Part shown: in pieces, positions 15,163 through 23,788 of the stretch
Layout: every line of letters starts with the position of its first letter
Numbering within the stretch: the first letter of the stretch is position 1
Source of the DNA: an uncultured Clostridia bacterium
GTDB lineage: Bacteria; Bacillota; Clostridia; Oscillospirales; Acutalibacteraceae
Assembly (NCBI GenBank): GCA_947567585.1
Contig: CANONE010000001.1
Coordinates: forward strand, 1 to 40,910
Length of the DNA stretch: 40,910 bases
Reading direction: 5' to 3'
The notes under the pieces: model-generated
What the model was told of the DNA's origin: nothing
Databases searched by the model: none
Seen by the model: only the letters and a program-made list of their open reading frames with translations
Made by a program: the position numbers and the translations under genes

Positions 15163-16629
15163 TCAGTTCCGTTTCCAGGCAGTAGGGGTGAAAAGCATGA
15201 TCATCGGGAAGATTTCCAGGCGGCCGGCCAGCATGTCGAAGCTGAGGACCAGCTTGCTCAAAATAGAAAAGCCGCTGAAATTCCCCATGGGGCCCACTGT
15301 GTCCAGGCCCGGGCCGATGTTATTGAGACAGGCGATGACAGCGGTGGCGTTGGTCTCCAGAGAGAACTCGTCCACCGCAATAAGCAGCATGGAGCTGACG
15401 ATAATCATCAGGTAAATAGCCAGATAGGTGAAAGTGTTCTGAATCACATCCTCGTCTACCGCCTGGCCGTCCATGTGGACCTGAGACACCGACCGGGGCC
15501 GGAGCATCCGCCGGACGCTGCGCCGCCCAGACTTAAACAGCAGCAGCACCCTGGCCGCCTTGATACCGCCGCCAGTGGAGCCCGCGCAGGCCCCCAAGAA
15601 CATCAGCGATACTAAGATGGTCTTGGAGAGAGCCGGCCACTGGTTGAAATCCGCTGTGGCAAAGCCCGTGGTGGTCATAATGGAGGATACCTGGAAGGCC
15701 GCGTGGTGCAAAGCGGCGCCCACCTGGGTATAGGTCCCCCGGGCAAAGACATCCCAGGCGATGATGGCCATGCTGGCCGCCATCACCCCCAGATAGAGCC
15801 AAAGCTCCTGGTTTCGCAGAACCTTGGAAAACTGCCGCAGAAGCAGAAGATAAAAAATGCTGAAGTTGATTCCGAACAAAGCCATAAATACCGTGCAGAC
15901 TGTCTGTAGGTAGGGGCTATAGCTCATCAGACTGTCGTTTTTGATGGCAAAGCCGCCGGTGCCCGCCGTACCGAAAGCGGTGGTAACGCTGTCAAACAGG
16001 GGCATGCCGCCTGCCAGCAGCAGGATAATCTGCAAAAGCGTAAGGCCGATGTAAATGGTGTAGAGGATCTTCGCGCTGTCTTGCAGCTTGGGCACCAGTT
16101 TGTCCACTTGAGGGCCAGGGCTTTCCGCGCGCATCACATGCATCAGCGAGTTTTTCCCCTTTCCCATGGGCATCACCGCCAAAAGAAAGACCAGCACCCC
16201 CATGCCCCCCAGCCAGTGGGTAAAGCTGCGCCAGTAGAGAAGACCTAAAGGCAGGCCCTCGATTTCAGTAAGGATACTGGCCCCGGTGGTGGTAAAGCCG
16301 GATACGGTCTCGAAAAGGCTGTCTACATAATTGGGAATAGCCCCGCTGAGGAAAAACGGTATGGCCCCCACCATGGACACCACCACCCAGCACAGGGCCA
16401 CGCTGAGAAAGCCCTCGCGGGCCCCAATCTGCCGGTCTTTGGGGGGCAGCAAATAGGTGGAAAGGCTCAGAAGACCCGCCCCGGCAATGGTAGCGCCGGT
16501 TCCAACGGCCGCCGCCGCCTCCCCAAGACAGATGGAGATCACCAGCGAAGGCAGCAGACATACCGCCTCCACCCGCAAAATGTAACAAATCAACCGCAAA
16601 ATCATCCGGTGATTCATATATTCATACAT
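15163..16629 (-). CDS. trkH: TrkH-family potassium transporter membrane subunit
   Basis: 488 aa, with four pore-loop repeats: SGFTTTGASIL, TAFGTAGTGGF, SSIMTTTGFATADF and NNIGPGLDTVGP, whose glycines form the K+ filter. Many membrane helices begin with LRLICYILRVEAVCLLPSLV. It starts 56 bp after trkA on the same strand. ATG at 16629 has AAAGG about 4 nt upstream; an ATG at 16617 is an alternative. It imports K+ with the TrkA ring. Confidence 0.95.
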   Translation of the reverse strand: MYEYMNHRMILRLICYILRVEAVCLLPSLVISICLGEAAAAVGTGATIAGAGLLSLSTYLLPPKDRQIGAREGFLSVALCWVVVSMVGAIPFFLSGAIPNYVDSLFETVSGFTTTGASILTEIEGLPLGLLYWRSFTHWLGGMGVLVFLLAVMPMGKGKNSLMHVMRAESPGPQVDKLVPKLQDSAKILYTIYIGLTLLQIILLLAGGMPLFDSVTTAFGTAGTGGFAIKNDSLMSYSPYLQTVCTVFMALFGINFSIFYLLLLRQFSKVLRNQELWLYLGVMAASMAIIAWDVFARGTYTQVGAALHHAAFQVSSIMTTTGFATADFNQWPALSKTILVSLMFLGACAGSTGGGIKAARVLLLFKSGRRSVRRMLRPRSVSQVHMDGQAVDEDVIQNTFTYLAIYLMIIVSSMLLIAVDEFSLETNATAVIACLNNIGPGLDTVGPMGNFSGFSILSKLVLSFDMLAGRLEIFPMIMLFTPTAWKRN

Positions 16630-16685
16630 CTACCTTTCATATTTGTGGTCAGTGGGCTGAGGCCGCCGGGCAGCGCTTCCGCAGC

Positions 16686-18047
16686 CTACTCGATAACGAT
16701 GTCGCTCAGATTCTGTATCGCCATGTCGGCTGTGGCGACGGCAATGACGGAATCGCCGGCCTCGATGGTGTCGCCGCCGCTGGGGATAATGGTTTTGCCC
16801 CGGCGGTTGATGCAGGCGATGAGGGTGCCGGGCTTCAGCCGCAGCTTTGTCAGGGACTGGCCCAGAAACGGCAAGCCCTTCCCCACCTGGAACTCCAAAG
16901 CCTCCACCTTGTCCTCTACAATACGGTGCAGGGTTACAATGGACCCCCCGTGGCGGTTGCCCATGGCCCGGACATAGCTGACAATGCCGTTGCAGCACAG
17001 ATCCTTGGGGCTGACGGCGCAGTCGATGCCCTTGCCGGTAAGAACTTCGTTAAATTCTGTCCGGTTTATTTTTGTAATTACTTTATATACCCCCAGGTAG
17101 TTGGCATACATGGAGATAATAAGGTTTTCCTCGTCAAAATCAGTGAGGGTAACCACCGCGTCCGCCTGGGCAAGCCCCTCGGTGTCCAGGATGTTGCGGT
17201 CGGAGCCGTCTCCATGAATGACGGTGGCCTTAGGCAGCAGGTCGGAGAGCTGGGCGCAGCGTTCGGCATCTTTTTCGATGAGCTTCACGCTGACGCCCAC
17301 GCGCATCAGCTCCCCCGCCAGATAAATGGCAATGCGGCTGCCGCCGATAATCAGCACATTTTTAATTTTTCTCTGGGCGACTCCCAAGTTCCGCAGGAAT
17401 TTCGCCAAATTTCCGGAAGGGGCGGTGACATGGAGCCTGTCCCCGGCCCGCAGCTGAAAGCGGCCGTCTGGAATAAAGACCTCGCTGCCCCGCTGCACGG
17501 CGCACACCAGGACCTGGACCTTCACCTTTTTGGGAAAATCCATCAGCGTACACCCATCCAGAAAGCTGCCCTCCTCCAGCTCGATCTCCACAATCTCCAC
17601 CCGGCCCTTGGCAAAGGAATCCCGCCTAAGGAAGGAAGGATATTGCAGCAGCCGGAAAATCTCGCTGGCGGTGGAGAGCTCGGGGTTAATCATCATGGAC
17701 AGCCCCAGCTCGTCCTTCCAGTCGTAAAGCTGGCTGTAGTATTCCGGGTCCCGGACCCGGGCTATGGTATGCGCGCAGCCCAGCTTGTGCGCTGTGATGC
17801 AGCACAGAAGATTGGTTTCGTCCGCGGAGGTGGCGGCAATCAAAAGGTCGCTCCCGCCTACATTGGCCTGGTTTTGCACCTTGGTGGTGGCTCCGTTGCC
17901 ATGCACCACATTGATGTCCAAAGACTGCTGGGCCTCGGCCAGCACCAGCTTGTTGCTGTCGATGACCACCACGTCGTGGCCCTCCTTCGCCAGCTGAACC
18001 GTCAAGGCGGACCCCACCTTGCCGTCGCCCACGATCACAATTTTCAT
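16686..18047 (-). CDS. trkA: TrkA cytoplasmic regulator of potassium uptake
   Basis: 453 aa, two RCK modules. Each has a Rossmann NAD-binding domain (MKIVIVGDGKVG at 1 and NVLIIGGSRIA near 225) followed by a TrkA-C domain (about 135-215 and 370-450). The ATG at 18047 matches the family start; an in-frame ATG nine codons upstream is possible. It gates TrkH by binding nucleotides. Confidence 0.95.
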   Translation of the reverse strand: MKIVIVGDGKVGSALTVQLAKEGHDVVVIDSNKLVLAEAQQSLDINVVHGNGATTKVQNQANVGGSDLLIAATSADETNLLCCITAHKLGCAHTIARVRDPEYYSQLYDWKDELGLSMMINPELSTASEIFRLLQYPSFLRRDSFAKGRVEIVEIELEEGSFLDGCTLMDFPKKVKVQVLVCAVQRGSEVFIPDGRFQLRAGDRLHVTAPSGNLAKFLRNLGVAQRKIKNVLIIGGSRIAIYLAGELMRVGVSVKLIEKDAERCAQLSDLLPKATVIHGDGSDRNILDTEGLAQADAVVTLTDFDEENLIISMYANYLGVYKVITKINRTEFNEVLTGKGIDCAVSPKDLCCNGIVSYVRAMGNRHGGSIVTLHRIVEDKVEALEFQVGKGLPFLGQSLTKLRLKPGTLIACINRRGKTIIPSGGDTIEAGDSVIAVATADMAIQNLSDIVIE

Positions 18048-18101
18048 AAATCCGTACACTTCCCTTTCCCACAATCCGGCGAAGCTTTTCTCGCCTCGCT
18101 T

Positions 18102-18130
18102 ATCCTACCACAAAGCGGCTTAATTCGCAA
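18102..18130 (-). promoter_or_regulatory. Promoter of trkA-trkH
   Basis: TTGCGA (18130-18125), 17-bp spacer, TAGGAT (18107-18102) with extended -10 TGG. Confidence 0.55.
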
Positions 18131-18231
18131 GCCCTATTTAAGACCGCGGGACTCTCCTCATCTGCCGGTTCGGCCGATGCTTGACGGTCTCTGCACCTTG
18201 GCTTCGTCAGGTACCAGGAGACCAGCGCCCC

Positions 18232-18259
18232 TTGCATTTTGGGGGAAAAGGTTTATAAT
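18232..18259 (+). promoter_or_regulatory. Promoter of ridA
   Basis: TTGCAT (18232-18237), 16-bp spacer, perfect TATAAT (18254-18259). Confidence 0.6.
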
Positions 18260-18296
18260 GGGGGTGGAAGATAAAATTTGATTAGGAGGAATCTTT

Positions 18297-18671
18297 ATGA
18301 ATCAAACGATTACGGCGGAGAACGCGCCCGCAGCCGTGGGGCCCTATTGCCATGCCAAGCTGGCTGGAAACACCCTGTATACCTCCGGGCAGCTGGGCTT
18401 GGTTCCCTCTACCGGAGAGCTGCCGGAGGGCGTGGAGGCTCAGGCCGCCCAGGCGCTGGACAATCTGCAGGCCGTTCTGGCGGCGGCGGGCATGGGCCTG
18501 GCGGATGTGGTGAAAACCACGGTATTCCTACAGGATATCCATGATTTTGCCGCCATCAACGCCATTTATGCCCGGTACTTTACCGGGGAAGCGCCGGCCC
18601 GCTCCTGCGTGCAGGTGGCGGCTCTTCCCAAGGGCGCGCTGTTTGAGATTGAGGCGGTGGCCGTAAAGTAA
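18297..18671 (+). CDS. ridA: RidA family reactive-intermediate deaminase
   Basis: 124 aa, full length. GPYCHAKLAGNTLYTSGQLG at the N terminus, the catalytic Arg102 in PARSCVQV and Glu119 near the end. RidA trimers hydrolyse 2-aminoacrylate and other enamines/imines released by PLP enzymes. AGGAGG precedes the ATG. Monocistronic, with its own promoter and a shared terminator facing the esterase gene. Confidence 0.94.
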   Translation: MNQTITAENAPAAVGPYCHAKLAGNTLYTSGQLGLVPSTGELPEGVEAQAAQALDNLQAVLAAAGMGLADVVKTTVFLQDIHDFAAINAIYARYFTGEAPARSCVQVAALPKGALFEIEAVAVK

Positions 18672-18689
18672 CCCCGCCGCTGCGCAAAA

Positions 18690-18718
18690 AGGGCGAAGCC
18701 AGGTATAGGCTCCGCCCT
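18690..18718. terminator. Bidirectional terminator between ridA and the esterase gene
   Basis: AGGGCGAAGCC (18690-18700) pairs with GGCTCCGCCCT (18708-18718) with one mismatch; A5 on one side and ATTTCTT on the other. It serves the two convergent genes. Confidence 0.65.
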
Positions 18719-18747
18719 ATTTCTTGCCATTCGTAGGGAAGTTCCGC

Positions 18748-20013
18748 TTACTTTTTCTGCTGCGCCAGCCACTCCAGCAGGCTGACCTCTTGGCCGTTGA
18801 TGGTAACCGGCTGGCCGTCGTAGTCCAGGCGGCAGTCGTCGTTGAGCATAGGGATCCAGGCGAAATGCCCCAGATATTCAAAGGGCTTGCCCTCCGCGTC
18901 CCGGAAGCCCTCGTGAATATCCTCGATCTTGTCCCAGAAGGTGAAGTGGATATTTTTCCCGCCTGCGGCCACCAGGCGCTTGTAGGTAGGCTCCACAGTT
19001 TCCTCCGGCTTTACCACAGGGTCGTTTTTGGCGTGGGTGAACCAGATGGCCTTGTCTTTGATGCTCTTAATATCTTCATCGGAAATGGTTTCGTCATACA
19101 GGGCCTCGCACACCGGGAAGGCCGCCGCGAACAGCTCCGGGTAATTGATGAGCATCCGCATGGTCATAAAGCCGCCGTTGCTGTCCCCGCCGATGTAAAC
19201 CCGGTCCCGGTCAATGTTCCCGGTCTTCTCAATGAACTCGTCAATGCAGGCTTTCAGGGCCCGGCAATAGATGCTGGTACCGGTGCGGCCGTATTCGCCG
19301 GTGCCGTCGTTCATCCAGAAGGTCTTGGTCTGGGGGGCCAGCACATAGGCCCCGCCAAAGAGCTTCTGCACCCTGGGAGAGCTTAGGGCCACCACCTTAT
19401 TGCCGGTATAGGCCACGGTGGGGTCTACGCCGCCCTCCCCCGCGCCATGGAGCCAAATCAGCAGAGGCCGGGGGCCGGCCTGGGCCTCTCTGGGCGCAAA
19501 GCAGCCGTAGTTAAGGGGTTCCTGCTCATCGTGGGAGCTGGCGTTCACCCAGCCTTCCTTCTGAGGATAGAAGTCCCCCATGGGGTAATCGTACACCATC
19601 CCCGCGACGGGGCCCTCAGAGCCCTCCAGGGCCTTGGTCTGGGTAACGGTATAGCGTGTGTTCACGTAGACGTTCAGGCCCTTCGGCGCCGAGATACGGG
19701 AGGACAGCTGGCACAGGGGGCCATATGCCAGTTCCAGGGCGATATAGCCCCCCTCTTCCGCCGGCTCGCCGGCCTGGGTGGAGGGATATGCCTTCTCCAC
19801 AGGGACATATCCCTGGCTGGGCTCTTTGTCGTCCAGAGCCATCCAGCTTTTGGGCAGCATCAGCAGCTCCCCCTTTTCATCCGTGCGCTCTACCCAGACT
19901 GAGAACGCCGAGGGATCCGCTTCCTTGACGCTGCCCGGTACCGGCAAAATGAGTTTGGTGACGTAGGGGCCATAATCCGTAATGACTGTCTTTGTGTAGT
20001 ATCCTTTTCTCAT
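18748..20013 (-). CDS. Alpha/beta-hydrolase (esterase/prolyl-oligopeptidase-like) with N-terminal beta domain
   Basis: 421 aa. An N-terminal region of about 165 residues looks like an Ig-type beta domain, then an alpha/beta hydrolase core: oxyanion segment LLIWLHGAGEGG (184-195), nucleophile Ser278 in GGDSNGG, Asp331 in KNDPVV and a C-terminal His (367 or 383). This layout is found in putative esterases and feruloyl/acetyl-xylan-esterase-like enzymes. No signal peptide, so intracellular. The ATG at 20013 is chosen (GAAAGG about 10 nt upstream) over a TTG at 20082. It follows the DUF4038 gene in the same operon and may deacylate the same oligosaccharide. Confidence 0.8.
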   Translation of the reverse strand: MRKGYYTKTVITDYGPYVTKLILPVPGSVKEADPSAFSVWVERTDEKGELLMLPKSWMALDDKEPSQGYVPVEKAYPSTQAGEPAEEGGYIALELAYGPLCQLSSRISAPKGLNVYVNTRYTVTQTKALEGSEGPVAGMVYDYPMGDFYPQKEGWVNASSHDEQEPLNYGCFAPREAQAGPRPLLIWLHGAGEGGVDPTVAYTGNKVVALSSPRVQKLFGGAYVLAPQTKTFWMNDGTGEYGRTGTSIYCRALKACIDEFIEKTGNIDRDRVYIGGDSNGGFMTMRMLINYPELFAAAFPVCEALYDETISDEDIKSIKDKAIWFTHAKNDPVVKPEETVEPTYKRLVAAGGKNIHFTFWDKIEDIHEGFRDAEGKPFEYLGHFAWIPMLNDDCRLDYDGQPVTINGQEVSLLEWLAQQKK

Positions 20014-20078
20014 GGGAATCAACCTTTCCGCCTCCAGCGCCCGCTGGGGCCTTTTGTTATTTTTCGGGCTTTTCGCCC

Positions 20079-21587
20079 TCAATCCACCTGTCTTAGACGT
20101 ACGGCCATGTACTCCTTGCCAGGCAGCGGAATACGGAACTTTCCGCTGTGTACCCCGGCGTCCGTAATGGTCATCTCCCAGGTATCAATAATCTCCGCCT
20201 TCCACTTGCCCTCGGGCTTCATGAAGTCCCTAAAGCTGGGCCGGCCAAAGCCATAGTAGTGGATCTCATAGCCAGTGGTAAACAGGGCCGCCACGTCCTC
20301 CGGCACGCCCACCGTCTCGTCAAAGCTGCCCTGGCCCCGCTTAAGGCCGCAGCCGGGAGTCTCGCAAAGAATCCCGTGCAGGAACTTGATGCGCGCCGGA
20401 CTCTCCCCGTGCAGCTCTCCGCCGTGGCTCCACCAGAGGATGTCGTTTTCCTCATCCACAAAGGTCTCCCCGTGGCCCGCGTAGCCGCCCCGCATACCGG
20501 CCTCCCAGAAGCGGCGGGTCAGCTCCTGGCCGGAGATATTGCCCCAGCCCATGTCGATGTTGCCCTCGTAGCTGATTTCATCCCACACAATGGGCTTGCC
20601 CCAGCGGGTGCGGTACTCGTCGGTATACTCCACATGACGGTACAAGTCCTGTCTTTGCAGGCTGGCATGGGTGATCCAGGGCCGGGAGTGGTCATAGAAG
20701 GCCATACAGTTATGTATACCTCTCAGGTGGTTATAGGGATCCTTCTCACAGATGATCTTTGCGTAGCGCTCCCAGTCCTCCAGCTTCTTTACGAACATCA
20801 GGTCATATTCATTGGCCAGGCTCCACCACACGTTGCGGTAGGCGGCGAACCGGGCGATCACATATTTCCAGTAGAGATCGTCCTGCTGGGCGGTCATGGA
20901 TTTGAAGCCCCAGCGGTCATAGGGGTGCATGACGATGATATCGGCCTCTATCCCCCGCTCTTGAAGCTCCATGATACACCGCTCAATGCGCCGGAAGTGC
21001 TCCGGGTTAAAGCGGGTGAAATCCCAGTGATTGCCGGAGACGTCCATCTCATAGCTGAAGGTTTCCTCCGAGAGGCCGGAGTTGTCCATGGGCGTGCCCT
21101 CGTAGGGGAAGGTCATGGGGTCCCGGAAATTGTGGATATAGTGCTTGGGAAACACGCAGAAGCGTATTTTGTTAAAGTACCCCTTGTCCAGCTCCTTTAA
21201 GGTCTTTTGGTGGACTTCCTCCGGCTGATGGGCCCAGGCGTAGCAGGTTGTTCCTACGGAGTAGTAGGGCGTAGCGTCCTCATAGGCGAAGTGGTACTGG
21301 TTTGCCACCCGCATGGGCCCATGGTTCCCCTCGCTGGGCGGCGTGACGGTGAAGGCCCCGGTAACGGTTTCGCCGAAAGTCCCGCTCAGCTCATAGGTGT
21401 ACTCCCCTTCAAAGCTGGGCATGAAGCGGGCCTTATAGATACCCTCGCCGTCGTAAAAGCCGTCCACCGTGACGGTCTCGTTCTTGCCTTTGAATGTGGC
21501 TGTGCAGGTGTAGTCTGTGAAGGGGTTGCCCTCTGTTCTCCCTGGGGCGCCCACCTCCAGCATCCCCCATTTCTCTACGGCTTGCAT
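20079..21587 (-). CDS. DUF5060/DUF4038 glycoside hydrolase-like protein
   Basis: 502 aa. An N-terminal beta-sandwich (about 1-85, DUF5060-like: VEKWGMLEV ... GEYTYELSGTFGETVTGAFTVTP), a TIM-barrel (about 90-400, DUF4038-like, apiosidase/GH140-related) with VWWSLANEYDLM and IVWDEISYEG carrying candidate acid/base and nucleophile glutamates, and a C-terminal beta domain. No signal peptide, so it acts on imported oligosaccharides. ATG at 21587 is favoured (AGGAG 8 nt upstream); ATG at 21593 is too close to that site. First gene of a two-gene operon with the esterase. Confidence 0.82.
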   Translation of the reverse strand: MQAVEKWGMLEVGAPGRTEGNPFTDYTCTATFKGKNETVTVDGFYDGEGIYKARFMPSFEGEYTYELSGTFGETVTGAFTVTPPSEGNHGPMRVANQYHFAYEDATPYYSVGTTCYAWAHQPEEVHQKTLKELDKGYFNKIRFCVFPKHYIHNFRDPMTFPYEGTPMDNSGLSEETFSYEMDVSGNHWDFTRFNPEHFRRIERCIMELQERGIEADIIVMHPYDRWGFKSMTAQQDDLYWKYVIARFAAYRNVWWSLANEYDLMFVKKLEDWERYAKIICEKDPYNHLRGIHNCMAFYDHSRPWITHASLQRQDLYRHVEYTDEYRTRWGKPIVWDEISYEGNIDMGWGNISGQELTRRFWEAGMRGGYAGHGETFVDEENDILWWSHGGELHGESPARIKFLHGILCETPGCGLKRGQGSFDETVGVPEDVAALFTTGYEIHYYGFGRPSFRDFMKPEGKWKAEIIDTWEMTITDAGVHSGKFRIPLPGKEYMAVRLRQVD

Positions 21588-21771
21588 AACCATTTCTCCT
21601 CTCTATTGCGGCGTTTCAACCGCCTTTTTCAGCCTGTCTTATGCCTTTAGCCCCAAGCTCCATCCTTCTGCGGCCGGCAGTCCCTGGTCCTTTACTGCAT
21701 ATAACTCCGGCAAGTGGACGCGAAGCCCAGCTTCATGGTTGACATGAACAATCTTTCTCGTGAGCCACAAA

Positions 21772-21836
21772 ATACTCTATGAAGCATTGTACAACATTTT
21801 TCTATAAAAATCAAGATTTTAGGTAAAATAGAGTAT
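21772..21836. promoter_or_regulatory. Glycoside-hydrolase operon promoter flanked by a 9-bp inverted repeat
   Basis: On the minus strand, TTGATT (21814-21809), 17-bp spacer and TACAAT (21791-21786). The promoter is bracketed by ATACTCTAT (21772-21780) and its exact complement ATAGAGTAT (21828-21836). This suggests a regulator binding both arms. The surrounding gap (21594-22070) otherwise holds only the divergent promoter and the leader element below. Confidence 0.55.
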
Positions 21837-21914
21837 GCCGGGGGCCGGGGGGAAGACGCTGTCCATCCCGCCTCCTTTTGGTCATCTGGAAGCCGGCGCC
21901 GGTGCAAAAATGCT

Positions 21915-21943
21915 TTGACTTCCCTATTCTGATATGCTATACT
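21915..21943 (+). promoter_or_regulatory. Promoter of the 22071 gene
   Basis: TTGACT (21915-21920), 17-bp spacer, TATACT (21938-21943) with extended -10 TGC. The predicted leader is about 120 nt. Confidence 0.65.
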
Positions 21944-22004
21944 CAAATCCATCAAAAGCAGATAGGGCAAGGGCAATGGAGGCCATACGCAGAGAAACTT
22001 TCGG

Positions 22005-22034
22005 CAATACCGCACAATTCTAAGTACTGTATTG
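22005..22034 (+). promoter_or_regulatory. CAATACCGCA...GTATTG element in the leader
   Basis: GGCAATAC (22003-22010) and GTATTGCC (22029-22036) form an 8-bp inverted repeat. A 31-bp relative with the same start and end lies at 27596-27626 over the promoter of the 2-hydroxyacid dehydrogenase. It could be a shared operator or an RNA hairpin. Confidence 0.45.
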
Positions 22035-22070
22035 CCTTTACAAAAATCCTGAAAGGAGCGGTTAATAAGT

Positions 22071-22925
22071 ATGGAACGGCAATTTCCCCGTACACAGGTG
22101 GAGGGCGTGTCTGTGTCCCGTATGCTGATTGGCACAAACTGGCTTTTGGGCTGGAGCCACACCAGCATATCCGCAGATGAGATGATTAAGCGGCGGTACG
22201 ACAGCGCGGAAGCGTTTAAGCCGGTTTTGGAGGCGTACCTGCGCCATGGGGTGGACAGCATCATGGCCCCTTTTGGCCTGTCCCCGGAGCTTACCCGAGC
22301 GGTGAAGGAGACGGAGCAGCATATGGGGCGGGAAATGATTATGATCGATACCCCTACCCTGGATGTGGCGGATTCCGCCGAGGCCCGGCGGAAATCCCGG
22401 CAGATGGTACGGGATTCCGCAAAAAACGGGGCAAAAATCTGCCTGATCCACCACTCTGCAGCGGAACAGCTGGTTAATAAGAACCTGGGGCGGATCCTGC
22501 GCTTGGACGACTATACCGAAATGATCCGGGACGCGGGTATGGTTCCCGGCCTTTCCGCGCATATGCCGGAGCTGGTGGTCTATTCCGACCAGAACGGCTA
22601 CGATGTGCAGACCTACATTCAGATTTTCAACTGCATGGGCTTCCTGATGCAGGTGGAAATTGAAACCGTGGCCTCTATTATCCACCACGCCAAAAAGCCG
22701 GTAATGACCATCAAGTCCATGGCGGCAGGCCGCTGCTCCCCTTATGTGGGGCTCACCTTCTCCTGGAACGCCATTCGGCCCCAGGATATGGTTACGGTAG
22801 GCGCTTTCACCCCTGACGAAGCGGAAGAGGACATTGAAATCTCCCTGGCGGCTCTGGAACATCGCTTCCCTGATTTAGAGAAGCGCGGCAGCCCCAATCA
22901 GGCCCAAGCCGCATTTGGAAAGTAA
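22071..22925 (+). CDS. Uncharacterised protein, probably (alpha/beta)-barrel
   Basis: 284 aa. Not assigned to a known enzyme. It starts MERQFPRTQVEGVSVSRMLI, like the opening of aldo-keto-reductase-type barrels, but lacks their usual Asp-Tyr-Lys-His tetrad. Alternating hydrophobic strands (GVDSIMAPFG, EMIMIDTP, ICLIHH, MVPGLSAHMP, KPVMTIKSMAAG) fit a TIM barrel; histidines in LIHHS, LSAHMPE and IIHHAKK could be ligands. AGGAG is 12 nt before the ATG, longer than usual. Its position divergent from a glycoside hydrolase/esterase operon suggests a role in metabolising the released sugar (isomerase/epimerase or lyase); that is inference. Confidence 0.75.
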   Translation: MERQFPRTQVEGVSVSRMLIGTNWLLGWSHTSISADEMIKRRYDSAEAFKPVLEAYLRHGVDSIMAPFGLSPELTRAVKETEQHMGREMIMIDTPTLDVADSAEARRKSRQMVRDSAKNGAKICLIHHSAAEQLVNKNLGRILRLDDYTEMIRDAGMVPGLSAHMPELVVYSDQNGYDVQTYIQIFNCMGFLMQVEIETVASIIHHAKKPVMTIKSMAAGRCSPYVGLTFSWNAIRPQDMVTVGAFTPDEAEEDIEISLAALEHRFPDLEKRGSPNQAQAAFGK

Positions 22926-22943
22926 GAGCTCCGCCCTTATAAT
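22915..22943 (+). promoter_or_regulatory. Possible promoter at the end of the 22071 gene
   Basis: TTGGAA (22915-22920), 17-bp spacer, TATAAT (22938-22943). Nothing coding follows; see the candidate RNA between here and the hairpin at 23114. Confidence 0.35.
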
Positions 22944-22949
22944 GAAGCT

Positions 22950-23168
22950 GCATCGTTTTTTCGGCTGTGGATTGATTACCCAATGAATTCCCATGTTGGG
23001 GGCGGTAGAACTTCTTGCCATGTGGGAAATGCGTCCCCGCGCATTACAAAGCAAGGCTCCTTTCGCCCCTACTGCATAACAAAGGGCATGTGGAAAGGCG
23101 CGGGCTCCTTCATGCAAAAAGCGGCGTTTCTGTTCTCCCGTGCAGGGATAGAGAAACGCCGCTTTTGC
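22950..23168 (+). ncRNA. Candidate small RNA between a promoter and a strong hairpin
   Basis: The 323-bp gap between the 22071 gene and the Nudix gene has no credible ORF. It holds a promoter-like pair (22915-22943), several short stems (CCCA-tgt-TGGG, AATGCG/CGCATT) and the large hairpin at 23114-23168. The implied RNA is about 215 nt. No known RNA family is recognised and it may be merely spacer. Confidence 0.2.
23114..23168. terminator. Large bidirectional terminator-type hairpin
   Basis: A 15-bp perfect stem AAAAGCGGCGTTTCT (23117-23131) with 23152-23166, extended by GC pairs after a one-base bulge; A-runs and T-runs at either foot. It separates the 22071 gene from the convergent Nudix gene. 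Confidence 0.65.
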
Positions 23169-23248
23169 GCCATATTCAATTATTGTTTATTCCTGCCGTA
23201 CAGGGCGGCGGAGTACGCGAAAAACAGTATAACTCCGTCCTGCCGGCT

Positions 23249-23788
23249 TCAATATTCACTTATGGAACCGCCGCCAACTCGTCCCTCTTCCTTTCGCAGC
23301 TCGTTTCCCAGCGCTTCCATAACCATGACTTCCCGGTTTAGCCAAGGAGAACCGCATTCCTTTAAAAGCCTCCGGTTCTCTTCCAGCGCCGCGCTCAGCG
23401 GAACCCACTCCGGCAGGAAGTTCTCCTCGGCCTCATAGCCGTCCAGCGCCAGCGGAACGGGCTCGCCCTCTACCCCACAAAAATAGTAGTAGGAGTCCAT
23501 CTCCAAAATGTCGGCGGTCCTCCCTTTGCGCCGCTCGTGGACCAGGGCCCACAGCTGGGAATCCCCCGCCACATGGTACCCGGCCTCTTCTAAGACCTCC
23601 CGGGCCAAAGCGGTTTCCAGAGATTCCCCTGGTTCCACGCCGCCGCCGGGGAACTTATAGTCTCCCGCGCCGGTGTGGATCAGCAGGAGCTTTCCCTCTC
23701 TGAAAATGACGCCCCGGGCCGCCGTGCGCTGGTAGACGCTGCCCTTTTCCGGCAGTCCGGAAGCTTCCAAACGGATTTCCACCATCAT
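23249..23788 (-). CDS. Nudix hydrolase
   Basis: 179 aa. A complete Nudix box GGGVEPGESLETALAREVLEEAG (matches G-x5-E-x7-R-E-x2-E-E-x-G). It hydrolyses a nucleoside-diphosphate-linked substrate; which one cannot be told. The stop of the GltA-like gene is directly followed by its ATG (TAAATG), with AGGAG 6 nt upstream, so it is the third gene of the nfn operon. Confidence 0.9.
   Translation of the reverse strand: MMVEIRLEASGLPEKGSVYQRTAARGVIFREGKLLLIHTGAGDYKFPGGGVEPGESLETALAREVLEEAGYHVAGDSQLWALVHERRKGRTADILEMDSYYYFCGVEGEPVPLALDGYEAEENFLPEWVPLSAALEENRRLLKECGSPWLNREVMVMEALGNELRKEEGRVGGGSISEY

Noticed and set aside
16926..18281. 451-codon plus-strand frame
   Set aside because: Antisense of trkA, whose RCK motifs are unmistakable; the frame is a by-product of G+C-rich codon use.
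20148..21200. 350-codon plus-strand frame
   Set aside because: Antisense of the DUF5060/DUF4038 gene.
22062..22862. Long open frame on the minus strand (266 codons)
   Set aside because: It is the antisense of the 22071-22925 gene, which has a promoter, a ribosome site and coherent protein structure; the minus frame has no ribosome site.
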